The notes under the pieces are model-generated. The model saw nothing but the letters and a program-made list of their open reading frames with translations, was not told the DNA's origin and searched no databases. A DNA stretch of 60,032 nt from NCBI GenBank assembly GCA_030429175.1, contig JAUIDD010000012.1, forward strand, positions 1 through 60,032, given 5' to 3'. Numbering within the stretch: position 1 is the stretch's first letter; each line of letters starts with the position of its first letter. Positions 48,800 to 56,895 of this stretch are shown in pieces. The position numbers were made by a program, and so were the translations under genes. This DNA is from Gammaproteobacteria bacterium. Lineage in GTDB: Bacteria; Pseudomonadota; Gammaproteobacteria; Coxiellales; Coxiellaceae.

Positions 48800-49123
48800 T
48801 CATACATCATTGCGGCAGGCATCTTCCCATTTCGTACCGCTTGAGAACCCATATATTTCCGTTTTTTTAGTGCAAAAGTGTGTGCTAGTAGCTGGAAATG
48901 GGCATGTAGCCCCTTGTGCCCATAACCTGCCATTCCATGATGAATCATAGCAACATATCATTACTGAGGATGTTCCATAATTTGAAAATTTATTTGTAAA
49001 TGTGCAATTTTTTGTGACTGCCATTGCAACTGACAAAGGGCCTAGTACTATTAATGATAAGCATGCTGTATATAGCCACTTTAAGTTTTTCTTTTGAATA
49101 AATTGATTATGTTTCTTTAGCAT
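48800..49123 (-). CDS. Small secreted Cys-rich protein of unknown function
   Basis: A 107-residue protein on the opposite strand to its pilin neighbours. A charged start and hydrophobic segment (about 15-34) end in AMA, a good signal peptidase I site. The mature part, about 73 residues, has six cysteines (NCTF, ICCYD, TCPF, FCTK, ACRN), enough for three disulfides, and many aromatic and Ser/Thr residues. A strong aaggag ribosome site precedes the ATG, which supports a real gene. I recognise no family. It lies between the PilV-like and PilW-like genes. Confidence 0.7.
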   Translation of the reverse strand: MLKKHNQFIQKKNLKWLYTACLSLIVLGPLSVAMAVTKNCTFTNKFSNYGTSSVMICCYDSSWNGRLWAQGATCPFPATSTHFCTKKTEIYGFSSGTKWEDACRNDV

Positions 49124-49289
49124 GGGTTTCTCCTTGGTGCTGCTTAAATATATACATTAATAGGCTATAGATCTAAAAGTCAAATACATCCTAAAGAGGA
49201 TAAGGTTTTGTTTTTCTTTAGGGTATTTGTCTGTATTGATTGAAAAACACGGTATTGAGACCCAAGAATAAATTTGATGTACTTGCTTT

Positions 49290-49850
49290 ATGTTATATCA
49301 ATTAAAAGGGTTTACACTCATCTCAGCGCTTATTGCGACGTTTTTAACTGTGTTGTTAACGGCAGCATTGATCGTAACCTATATATCCATGCAGCGGCGA
49401 TATTTGGTTATTTCTAATTTATCTCAGATGCATCAAAATGCTATTTACTTACTAACTATATTCAGCAGAAAATTATCTTGTGATGCCAGCAAGGTAAAAT
49501 GGTTATCACAAAAGCAGGTATTGTCACAATATCATTTAAATCTTCATGCCTTAAGTAAGATTCTTGTTGATATCGATAAATGCTATTTTTATTATTTAGC
49601 TAAGACAAGTTGGCAAGATCAAGGCAGTCATGTTACAGCATTATTTCAAAAGCCATTACAAGGAGCACGCCAAGAGCTGATTTCAAATGTAATTGATTTT
49701 AAGCTTGAAAAAGGCACGATCGGTTTTGTATTACGCTCTCATGATCAACTACTTAAAAAACCAATACACTACAAATTTTTCAATCAAGATCAACTGAATG
49801 CAGATCGGTATATTTATCAGGTGTGGTATGGCAAGAGTAAAGCGTGTTAA
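49290..49850 (+). CDS. PilW-like minor pilin
   Basis: A 186-residue protein with a prepilin N-terminus: a short leader ending in Gly, then FTLISALIATFLTVLLTAALIV. The fifth mature residue is Ser instead of the usual Glu, which normally helps docking into the pilus. The rest is a soluble domain with two cysteines in the middle and one near the end. Position between PilV-like and PilX-like genes supports PilW. The last codons overlap the next gene. Confidence 0.65.
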   Translation: MLYQLKGFTLISALIATFLTVLLTAALIVTYISMQRRYLVISNLSQMHQNAIYLLTIFSRKLSCDASKVKWLSQKQVLSQYHLNLHALSKILVDIDKCYFYYLAKTSWQDQGSHVTALFQKPLQGARQELISNVIDFKLEKGTIGFVLRSHDQLLKKPIHYKFFNQDQLNADRYIYQVWYGKSKAC

Positions 49851-49977
49851 ACAACGCGCCATGATTTTAGTACTCACGCTCATAGTTATTGCATTAATAA
49901 CGACTTTGACATTAATGATGTTGGAGAAAACCTTAGTGAGCACTAAATTATTATCTATTGTAGCTGCGAAGAAGTAA
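49828..49977 (+). CDS. PilX-like minor pilin N-terminus, truncated
   Basis: A 49-residue frame read directly: a basic leader (MARVKRVKQR), then a hydrophobic stretch AMILVLTLIVIALITTLTL followed by a short polar helix with LEKTLVSTK. This is the pattern of PilX N-terminal domains, where a basic leader precedes a G/A-M-x-L start. PilX is usually 150-200 residues, so only the anchor remains. It starts inside the end of the PilW-like gene. Likely a remnant. Confidence 0.55.
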   Translation: MARVKRVKQRAMILVLTLIVIALITTLTLMMLEKTLVSTKLLSIVAAKK

Positions 49978-50020
49978 TATCACTTTAGTTATCGATGCTC
50001 GTTTGATACTATGAGTCTCT

Positions 50021-50587
50021 ATGTCTAAGAAAATAACACGTTGCGCTTGGGTCACAGATGATCCTTTATATATTGACTACCATGATTGTGAATGGGGTCG
50101 GCCTGTGCATGATGATCGAGTATTGTTTGAGTTCTTGATATTAGAAGGGGCGCAGGCAGGTTTAAGTTGGATCACAGTGTTAAAAAAGCGTGCGCATTAT
50201 CGTAAGGTATTTGATAACTTTGATGCAGCTAAAATAGCATGTTATACGCCTAAGAAGATTGAGCGCTTGCTCCAAGACCCAGGTATCATACGTAATCGTT
50301 TAAAAGTGAATGCGGCGGTACAAAATGCAAAAGCATATTTAACAATGCGTGAAATGGGTTTAACGTTAAATGATTATATGTGGGCTTATGTCGATGGTAA
50401 GCCGATTATAAATCGATGGAAAAAGTCATCACAGGTGCCCGTTACAACCGACATTTCAGATGCAATGGCGCGTGACCTTAAAAAACGTGGGTTTAAATTT
50501 GTTGGCTCAACGATTTGTTATGCTTATATGCAAGCGGTGGGATTGGTTAACGATCATTTAGCTAGTTGCGAAATAAGAGAGGCGTGA
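50021..50587 (+). CDS. tag: DNA-3-methyladenine glycosylase I
   Basis: Removes 3-methyladenine from alkylated DNA in base excision repair. The 188-residue protein has the N-terminal CAWVTDD, then YHDCEWGRPVHDD, and ends with DHLASCE, which hold the zinc-binding Cys and His residues of Tag. The GAQAGLSWITVL block is typical. Normal length; it appears to be a single-gene unit. Confidence 0.95.
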   Translation: MSKKITRCAWVTDDPLYIDYHDCEWGRPVHDDRVLFEFLILEGAQAGLSWITVLKKRAHYRKVFDNFDAAKIACYTPKKIERLLQDPGIIRNRLKVNAAVQNAKAYLTMREMGLTLNDYMWAYVDGKPIINRWKKSSQVPVTTDISDAMARDLKKRGFKFVGSTICYAYMQAVGLVNDHLASCEIREA

Positions 50588-50621
50588 CAGACCTTATCCA
50601 TCACGCGCTACAGTCATAAAA

Positions 50622-51200
50622 TTAGTCTGAGTCAGCATCTGAATCAGTATCAGAATCTGCTTCAGTATCAGAATCGGAATCAGGCTTAGCATCAGAGCTT
50701 GTATCAGTATCAGATTCAGCTTTATTACTGGTATCTTCTGCTGGTGCAGTTGGCTCATCAGCTGCAGGAGCAGATGCTTCTGGCATAGTAGTTGCTGGTT
50801 GAGCAGTATTATCAGCTGTAGATAATTTTGCTTTCACTTTCTCTGCGGCTTCTTTAGTTGCATCGGCAACATTACCTGCTACTTCCTTGCTCTTATCAGC
50901 AACTTTGTCAGCAAACTCTTTAGTTTTGTCTGCAGCATTTTGCGCATCTTGGTGTAGTTGTGTGCCAAGTTCTTTTGATTTATCGACGATTGCATCTTTT
51001 GCAGTAGTTGCTTTATCCTGAAATTTATCAGCAGCCGCTTTGCTTGTATCAACAATGGCGTCTTTAGCACCAATCATTTTATCTTTAACAGTAGTTGTTG
51101 AGCTTGTTTGATCTGATTTTTGATCATCACAAGCAGCAAGACCTGCTACAGCTGCGGCGATAGTACCTGCAAGTACTATTGTTTTTAGGGTTTTTTTCAT
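50622..51200 (-). CDS. Acidic repeat lipoprotein of unknown function
   Basis: A 192-residue protein with a lipoprotein signal (MKKTLKTIV and lipobox LAAC, Cys near 24). The middle (about 40-125) is made of Lys/Ala/Asp heptad-like helical repeats (KDAIVD, KTKEFADKVAD, and so on), similar in style to LEA or apolipoprotein helices. The last 35 residues are almost only Asp, Ser, Thr and Glu. It is downstream of gatB on the same strand, 23 bases away. Function is unknown; a surface or periplasmic stress role is possible. Confidence 0.75.
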   Translation of the reverse strand: MKKTLKTIVLAGTIAAAVAGLAACDDQKSDQTSSTTTVKDKMIGAKDAIVDTSKAAADKFQDKATTAKDAIVDKSKELGTQLHQDAQNAADKTKEFADKVADKSKEVAGNVADATKEAAEKVKAKLSTADNTAQPATTMPEASAPAADEPTAPAEDTSNKAESDTDTSSDAKPDSDSDTEADSDTDSDADSD

Positions 51201-51223
51201 GGTTTTTCTCCTTGAGTTTATAA

Positions 51224-52654
51224 TTAAATAAGCTTCTCTTTCAGAAGCTTGTTGACCATTTCTGGATTTGCTTTACCTTTGGTAGCTTTCATTACCTGGC
51301 CTACAAAAAAGCCAAATAATTTATCTTTACCACCGCGGTATTGTTCGAGTTGTTGTGGATTATTTGTAACTACATCCATAATTATTTTTTCGAGAGCAGC
51401 GCTATCGGTAATTTGTTTAAGGCCTTTTTCTTCGATTACGGTATCAGCATTTTGAGCGCCTTGCCACAATGCTTCGAAGACTTGTTTGCCAATATTATTT
51501 GAAATTGTTTGATCGCTAATACGAACAATAAGACCTGCGAGTGTTGCGGGTGTAACAGGGCTTTCAGTGATATGTAAATCATTTTTATTAAGTAGCGCTG
51601 CAAGTTCACCGTTGATCCAGTTAGCTGCTAGTTTGGCATCGGCTTTGTGGGCTAGCACTGCTTCAAAGTAATCGGCAAGATCGCGATGGGTTGCAAGCTG
51701 GGTTGCATCATATAGGCTTAATGCATAGTCTTTTTGATAACGTGCACGTTTTTCCCAAGGTAATTCAGGTAGTGTAGCGCGTATTGCATCAATATCTTGT
51801 TGCTGTAATTCCAGTGGTAATAAATCTGGGTCAGGGAAGTAGCGATAGTCATGTGCTTCTTCTTTGCTACGCATTGAGCGAGTCACATCTTTATCGGCAT
51901 CGTAGAGACGCGTTTCTTGGACAATGCTGCCGCCACCTTCGAGAATATCGATTTGGCGTTCGACTTCGTGCTCAATCGCACGTTCGACAAAACGAAATGA
52001 ATTAATGTTTTTGATTTCGGCACGCGTGCCGAGCGCTTCACCTTTTCGGCGCACCGAGACGTTAACATCACAACGGAACGAACCTTCTTGCATATTACCA
52101 TCGCTGATCTCAAGATAGCGCACGAGTTGGTGTAGTGTTTTAAGGTAGGCAACAGCCTCTTGACTAGAGCGCATATCTGGTTCTGAGACGATTTCAAGTA
52201 ATGGTGTGCCAGCACGGTTGAGGTCGATACCTGATGTATTGGGAATGCCTTCGTGAATAGATTTTCCTGCATCTTCCTCGAGATGGGCGCGGGTAATGCC
52301 AATGCATTTTTCGCTACCGTCTTCTAAAAAAATATTTAAATGGCCTTTACCCACGATAGGTAAATCAAACTGGCTGATTTGGTAGCCTTTGGGAAGATCT
52401 GGATAAAAATAATTTTTACGTGCAAAAACAGAATGCATACACACTTCAGCATCGATGCTAAGGCCAAACTTAATCGCCTTGCGTACTGCATCTTGGTTTA
52501 ATACCGGTAATACACCTGGCAAGGCTATATCGACAGCACAGGCTTGAGTGTTAGGTTCGGCACCATAGGCAGTTGCAGCGCCAGAAAATATTTTGGTCTT
52601 GGTTGATAATTGTGTATGTACTTCAAGACCGATAACGGTTTCCCATTCACTCAT
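51224..52654 (-). CDS. gatB: Asp/Glu-tRNA(Asn/Gln) amidotransferase subunit B
   Basis: The subunit of GatCAB that activates the mischarged Glu- or Asp-tRNA with ATP and turns it into Gln- or Asn-tRNA. Blocks [41 protein letters not shown] and RCDVNVSVR are intact, and the C-terminal tRNA-binding helical domain is complete (476 residues). It directly follows gatA with no gap. Whether Gln or Asn (or both) is made depends on genes outside this window. Confidence 0.97.
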   Translation of the reverse strand: MSEWETVIGLEVHTQLSTKTKIFSGAATAYGAEPNTQACAVDIALPGVLPVLNQDAVRKAIKFGLSIDAEVCMHSVFARKNYFYPDLPKGYQISQFDLPIVGKGHLNIFLEDGSEKCIGITRAHLEEDAGKSIHEGIPNTSGIDLNRAGTPLLEIVSEPDMRSSQEAVAYLKTLHQLVRYLEISDGNMQEGSFRCDVNVSVRRKGEALGTRAEIKNINSFRFVERAIEHEVERQIDILEGGGSIVQETRLYDADKDVTRSMRSKEEAHDYRYFPDPDLLPLELQQQDIDAIRATLPELPWEKRARYQKDYALSLYDATQLATHRDLADYFEAVLAHKADAKLAANWINGELAALLNKNDLHITESPVTPATLAGLIVRISDQTISNNIGKQVFEALWQGAQNADTVIEEKGLKQITDSAALEKIIMDVVTNNPQQLEQYRGGKDKLFGFFVGQVMKATKGKANPEMVNKLLKEKLI

Positions 52655-54103
52655 TTAAAAGCCCTCCGGAATACGTTTGTGCCAGTCGGTGACTTGTTGA
52701 TACTGATGTGCGACATTAAGTAAGCGTGCTTCATCAAAATGTTTACCGATTAACTGTGCGCCTACAGGTAGGTTATTTAAAAAGCCTGCTGGCATAGATA
52801 GGCCTGGCAAACCTGCAAGGTTAGTCGCAACGGTAAAGATATCTGACAGATAATGTTCGACAGGATCAGTCGTGCCACCAAGTTTTTGAGCTGTAGCGGG
52901 AGTCGTTGGCGTTAAAATTAAATCGACATCTTTAAAGGCATTAATAAAATCATCGCGAATTAAGCGGCGTACCTTTTGCGCTTTAATATAATAAGCATCG
53001 TAATAGCCTGATGATAATACATAGGTGCCAACCATAATACGACGTTTGACTTCATCACCAAAACCTTCGTCACGGCTACGCAGATACAAATCTTCTAAAT
53101 CTTTGGGGTTATCACAACGATAACCATAACGTACGCCATCATAACGTGCCAAGTTAGAAGAGCATTCGGCAGGTGCAAGTACATAATAAACTGATGTGGC
53201 GAGTTCTGTGTGTGGTAAGCTGATATCAATGAATTTAGCACCGAGTTTTTCGAGTGCTTGTTTGGTTTCGTTAATAAGATCGCCAACAGCAGGATTTAAT
53301 TTATCGCTAAAATACTCTTTGGGAAGGCCTATGGTTAGGCCAGCGAGCTTATCGTTTAGTGTAGCGGTATAATCAGGTACAGCACAGTCGACGCTAGTTG
53401 AATCTTTAGGATCATGTCCTGCCATAACATTGAGCAGTAACGCGGCGTCTTCTGCCGTTTGGGTCATTGGACCACCTTGATCAAGGCTAGAAGCAAAGGC
53501 AATCATGCCGTAACGTGAAACACGACCATAAGTCGGTTTGATGCCGGTAATGCCGCAGACCGCAGCTGGTTGGCGAATTGAACCACCCGTATCGGTGCCG
53601 GTTGCAGCAGGCGCAATACGTGCAGCAACAGCTGCGGCCGATCCACCTGATGAACCGCCAGGGATATGATCAATATTCCAAGGATTATGTGTGTTACCAT
53701 AAAAACTATTTTCGGTAGTTGAGCCCATCGCAAATTCATCCATGTTTACTTTACCTAGTGTTACTGTATGTGCTTGCTTAAAACGCGTAATAACTGTGGC
53801 ATCGTAAGGTGCGATAAAATTATCTAGCATCTTAGAGCCGCAACTGGTCTTAACACCTTGAGTGCAGAAAATATCTTTTTGCGCGATTGGAATACCGGTT
53901 AGTGCTGTTGGATTACCATGAGATAGTTCGGCATCTGCGCGCTCTGCTTGTGCCAAAGCTTGTTCTTCGCAAACGGTAATAAAGCTATTTAGTTTAGGAT
54001 TAAATTGTTTGATCCGTTTAAGATAGTGTTTGGTTAGTTCAACACTCGATATCTCTTTATTGTGTAGTGCAGAAGACAACTCTGCTAATGTTTTCGTATG
54101 CAT
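52655..54103 (-). CDS. gatA: Asp/Glu-tRNA(Asn/Gln) amidotransferase subunit A
   Basis: The amidase subunit that releases ammonia from glutamine. The Ser-cisSer-Lys triad is visible: Lys76 in PIAQKDIF and the Ser pair in [10 protein letters not shown] (near 150). Length 482 is standard. The first 43 codons and the junction with gatC exist a second time at about 56390-56690. The start at 54103 lies 14 bases after the stop of gatC. Confidence 0.97.
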   Translation of the reverse strand: MHTKTLAELSSALHNKEISSVELTKHYLKRIKQFNPKLNSFITVCEEQALAQAERADAELSHGNPTALTGIPIAQKDIFCTQGVKTSCGSKMLDNFIAPYDATVITRFKQAHTVTLGKVNMDEFAMGSTTENSFYGNTHNPWNIDHIPGGSSGGSAAAVAARIAPAATGTDTGGSIRQPAAVCGITGIKPTYGRVSRYGMIAFASSLDQGGPMTQTAEDAALLLNVMAGHDPKDSTSVDCAVPDYTATLNDKLAGLTIGLPKEYFSDKLNPAVGDLINETKQALEKLGAKFIDISLPHTELATSVYYVLAPAECSSNLARYDGVRYGYRCDNPKDLEDLYLRSRDEGFGDEVKRRIMVGTYVLSSGYYDAYYIKAQKVRRLIRDDFINAFKDVDLILTPTTPATAQKLGGTTDPVEHYLSDIFTVATNLAGLPGLSMPAGFLNNLPVGAQLIGKHFDEARLLNVAHQYQQVTDWHKRIPEGF

Positions 54104-54466
54104 GATATTACCCTAAATTATTCGATTACTTTGGGGACGATATACAGTCCGGAATGTACTTGTGGTGCGATGCTTTGAAATAATTCACGCTGATTAGTTT
54201 CCGTCACCACATCCTTACGTTGTGGTTGAGTGGTGTCCATAGGATGCGCAAGTGGTTCGACAGAGGCGGTATCGACGTTGTTCATCTTGCTCGCCATCTC
54301 GAGGATATGATTTAAATCATGATCAAGCTGTTCGATCTGTGCATCATTTATACCAATGCGGCTTAAATGGGCAATTTTTTTAATATCTTCTTTTGTAACT
54401 GACATATATAAGTCTCCTCACCGAAGCTGCACATTCTGGCATAAATTAAGCCAAGTGTCACTGAAG
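53974..54466. repeat. Source copy of the duplicated gatA/gatC segment
   Basis: Bases 53974-54270 (first codons of gatA, the gap and the 3' half of gatC) and 54408-54466 (before gatC) recur in direct orientation at 56391-56688 and 56688-56748. The offset is 2417 bases at the gatA start codon. The piece between, 54271-54407, is missing from the second copy. Confidence 0.9.
54118..54405 (-). CDS. gatC: Asp/Glu-tRNA(Asn/Gln) amidotransferase subunit C
   Basis: The small linker subunit that holds GatA and GatB together. The 95-residue protein has the usual pattern, IKKIAHLSRIGI near the start, then DLNHILEMASKMNNVDT and VEPLAHPMD, and ends with a YIVPKVIE strand. It is the first gene of gatCAB on the minus strand. 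Part of it is duplicated downstream of the kinase-like gene. Confidence 0.95.
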   Translation of the reverse strand: MSVTKEDIKKIAHLSRIGINDAQIEQLDHDLNHILEMASKMNNVDTASVEPLAHPMDTTQPQRKDVVTETNQRELFQSIAPQVHSGLYIVPKVIE

Positions 54467-54565
54467 ATTTCTACGGTAAGATTGTATATAAAATGCAACA
54501 AATATTGAGGGTTTGTTTACAATTTGCAACCACCTTACCGCCACCCTGTACAGCGCTTTGAGAGC

Positions 54566-56047
54566 TTATAAAGATTTTAGAAGTGACGCCGTTCGAGTCT
54601 CTTGTGGCAGACAACCTTCAGTTGTAGGGTGCTGTTTAGCGTAAGCAAAGACTTGCTCAATCGAGTTAAGCTCGCCACTTTTGATAAGCTGCTGCATCGT
54701 GCTCCATGGATTATGAAATAAACGGCCATACCGTTTAGCATAGGCTTCTTTAAATAGTTCAAGCATTCTTTCATCAAGCTTTGTAATACACTCGTCAATA
54801 TGTGTGTTTTTAAATACTACGATGATTTGTTCTTGATGTGCTGTTATAAAATCATAAAACTCTTTGAGCGTAGCAAAATCTTGATGTTGTAGTAAAATTG
54901 AGTCGCGCTTTTGCGAAACCAAGGCAGCATATAAGATATTTTCAGCAATAATACTTTTTAGTGACTCTAAAGCATCAGCTTGATAAATGCCATCATTAAA
55001 ATTTGGAGCATGTTCTAATGTTTCGAGTGTGAGAATTTCCAAAATAGGGTCCGCAGGGTGTAGTCTTTCCAGTCTATGCATTGCTTCACCCACAATTTCA
55101 GATTCTGTGCCTTTATGTCGTAAAAGCCAATGAATTGCTTCAAATATTGGTTTGTTCAGATGTGGCTTTTGTTTTTGAAGTATGGTTTCAAGACGCCAAG
55201 TACATTTTGATTGCTGTATCACTGAAAGCGCACGCGTATCAAACAGTTCTTGAGTTTTGCTATTGTACCAGCTTATCTTGTCTGGCTTGTCGAGTAACTC
55301 GGATAAATGTTGCTTGCTGGCGAGTACGAAGGATGTAGAGCGAACTGGATTTAATAATTGTATTGGTGAGAATACGAGTTTGGCTAAGGTAGCAACAACT
55401 TCAATACCATTTGTAACATCAGCAACGTTATTTCTGCCATATACCATTAATACTTTAAAAAAAGCGCTGACTTCAGTAATTTTAGGACGGAAATCAGGAT
55501 GTTGTGATTTCATTTTACAAAGGAATGCATTCAGCAGTTCATGAATATATTCATTACCAGTAAGACCTTCAGTAGAAAAATCATTATTTATTAAGTCCGA
55601 GAAATATGAATTATGGTGACGAATCTCAGTTTTAGAACGTTCTAATTTATCTGTGTTAAGCTTGAGTGTCTCATGTTTGTCACCGCTTTCTAAGCATAAA
55701 AAAGTTGAAACAATGCTCGCAAGCATGTACACATCACTTTGCATTGTAATTGCTTCAAGTTGTTCTGAGTTGTAAAATTCAGGTGGTAATATAGATCTTA
55801 TTTCACTATGCTTAGCTAATTCTTTATCTGTCGTGTGACTGTTTTGTGCATCACATGAAAATTTTATTAATAATACGCTTTCTTCCACTTCAAGTTGAAT
55901 ATTATCAAAATAAACACGACCATGTGCACTGCCTGATAAGTGCTTTTGGTTTATAATTTGTATTAAGTCATATAATAGCTCAAGGCGCGATTTAAGCGGT
56001 AATGATTCTATTATACTCATGCCCATGGGAATATATTCTTGTTTCAT
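54566..56047 (-). CDS. Kinase-like protein lacking the N-lobe and catalytic residues (candidate effector)
   Basis: A 493-residue soluble protein. Residues 15-200 resemble the C-lobe of a Ser/Thr kinase: a helix ending in NQKHLSGSAHGRVYFDN at 33-49 matches H-x-R-D-x-K-x-x-N but lacks the catalytic Asp, IKFS at 61-64 sits where DFG should be, PPEFY (88-92) matches APE, SDVYMLASI (104-112) matches SDVYSLG, and HPDFRPKITEV (183-193) matches the DPxxRP motif. There is no P-loop or N-lobe. The remaining 290 residues are helical and unknown. A pseudokinase with a binding role is the best reading. An aggg site precedes the ATG. Confidence 0.6.
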   Translation of the reverse strand: MKQEYIPMGMSIIESLPLKSRLELLYDLIQIINQKHLSGSAHGRVYFDNIQLEVEESVLLIKFSCDAQNSHTTDKELAKHSEIRSILPPEFYNSEQLEAITMQSDVYMLASIVSTFLCLESGDKHETLKLNTDKLERSKTEIRHHNSYFSDLINNDFSTEGLTGNEYIHELLNAFLCKMKSQHPDFRPKITEVSAFFKVLMVYGRNNVADVTNGIEVVATLAKLVFSPIQLLNPVRSTSFVLASKQHLSELLDKPDKISWYNSKTQELFDTRALSVIQQSKCTWRLETILQKQKPHLNKPIFEAIHWLLRHKGTESEIVGEAMHRLERLHPADPILEILTLETLEHAPNFNDGIYQADALESLKSIIAENILYAALVSQKRDSILLQHQDFATLKEFYDFITAHQEQIIVVFKNTHIDECITKLDERMLELFKEAYAKRYGRLFHNPWSTMQQLIKSGELNSIEQVFAYAKQHPTTEGCLPQETRTASLLKSL

Positions 56048-56170
56048 TCGAACCCTTTTTTAGAATTTTAATTAGTTTTTTAAAGTGATGATAGATACCA
56101 CCTCCATTCAAAAAAATCAACCTGACATCGATGAATCGCTTTGTTTATTTATTTCTTTTTAAAAATATAT

Positions 56171-56205
56171 AGGGGCTTGTATCGAATTTTAGATACAACT
56201 CCCCT
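56171..56205 (-). terminator. Hairpin with U-rich tail, probably a terminator for the remnant frame
   Basis: A stem of about 12 bp with a small bulge (agggg...ttgtatc against gatacaa...cccct) is followed on the minus strand by atatattttt. It lies about 15 bases after the stop of the small remnant frame at 56220, so it may have ended that gene. Confidence 0.5.
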
Positions 56206-56219
56206 AACTTGAAAGTAAT

Positions 56220-56369
56220 TTACAGAAGAAAATTTAAATTACCATAACGCACAGGTATTTTGGTATCATTAGATCTTTCAAGTATTGCAAAAATACTCAC
56301 TGCGCTTAGAGCAGCAGTTGTAGTTAGTATGTTTCCTATTTTTTCGATTTCCGTTATTTTATTAAATTA
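56220..56369 (-). pseudogene. Possible remnant of a small membrane protein gene
   Basis: The minus strand is open for about 49 codons up to a TAA at 56220-56222, with a helical segment GNILTTTAALSAVSIFAIL and a polar end. There is no ATG; the frame is cut by a stop at its 5' side, next to the junction with the duplicated gat segment. It may be the 3' end of a gene destroyed when that segment arrived. A hairpin with a U-rich tail follows. Family unknown. Confidence 0.3.
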
Positions 56370-56389
56370 AATTGATAGTTAGCATTAAT

Positions 56390-56748
56390 ACGGTAATAAA
56401 GCTATTTAGTTTAGGATTAAATTGTTTGATCCGTTTAAGATAGTGTTTGGTTAGTTCAACACTCGATCTCTCTTTATTGTGTAGTGCAGAAGACAGCTCT
56501 GCTAATGTTTTGGTGTGCATATGTAAGACCTTCAATTATTCGATGACTTTAGGAATGATATACAGTTCATAATGTACATTTGGTACGATACTTTGAAATA
56601 ATTCACGCTGATTAGTTTCCGTCACCACATCCTTACGTTGTGGTTGAGTGGTGTCCATAGGATGCGCAAGTGGTTCGACAGAGGCGGTTAAGCCTCCTCT
56701 TCATCGAAGCTGTATATTCTGGCATAAATTAAAGCAGGCGCTACTGAT
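56390..56748 (-). pseudogene. Partial second copy of the gatA 5' end, gatC and upstream region
   Basis: Direct reading shows the first 43 codons of gatA (56391-56520; four differences in 130 bases), the gap and gatC 3' half (56521-56688), and the region before gatC (56689-56748). The gatC 5' half is deleted. Identity is uneven: about 97% in the gatA part, visibly lower in the gap, then exact for about 100 bases (56589-56688). It cannot make a working protein. It lies between the kinase-like gene and the ankyrin gene. Confidence 0.9.
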
Positions 56749-56895
56749 GTTTGGTTGGGCATATATAGGCACTGTTGACAATTGCTCTTTCCGGCTTATT
56801 TTTGTAAATTTTCTTGTATTTTTTGTGTATAAAATATATACTTCTGCGAGTGAATTTTAAATGTACAATAACTATATAAAAAGTAAGATAGCAAT

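Noticed and set aside
50582-50606. Inverted repeat gcgtga/tcacgc between tag and the lipoprotein gene, possible shared terminator
   Set aside because: Loop of 13 bases and no T-run on either side; too weak to call.
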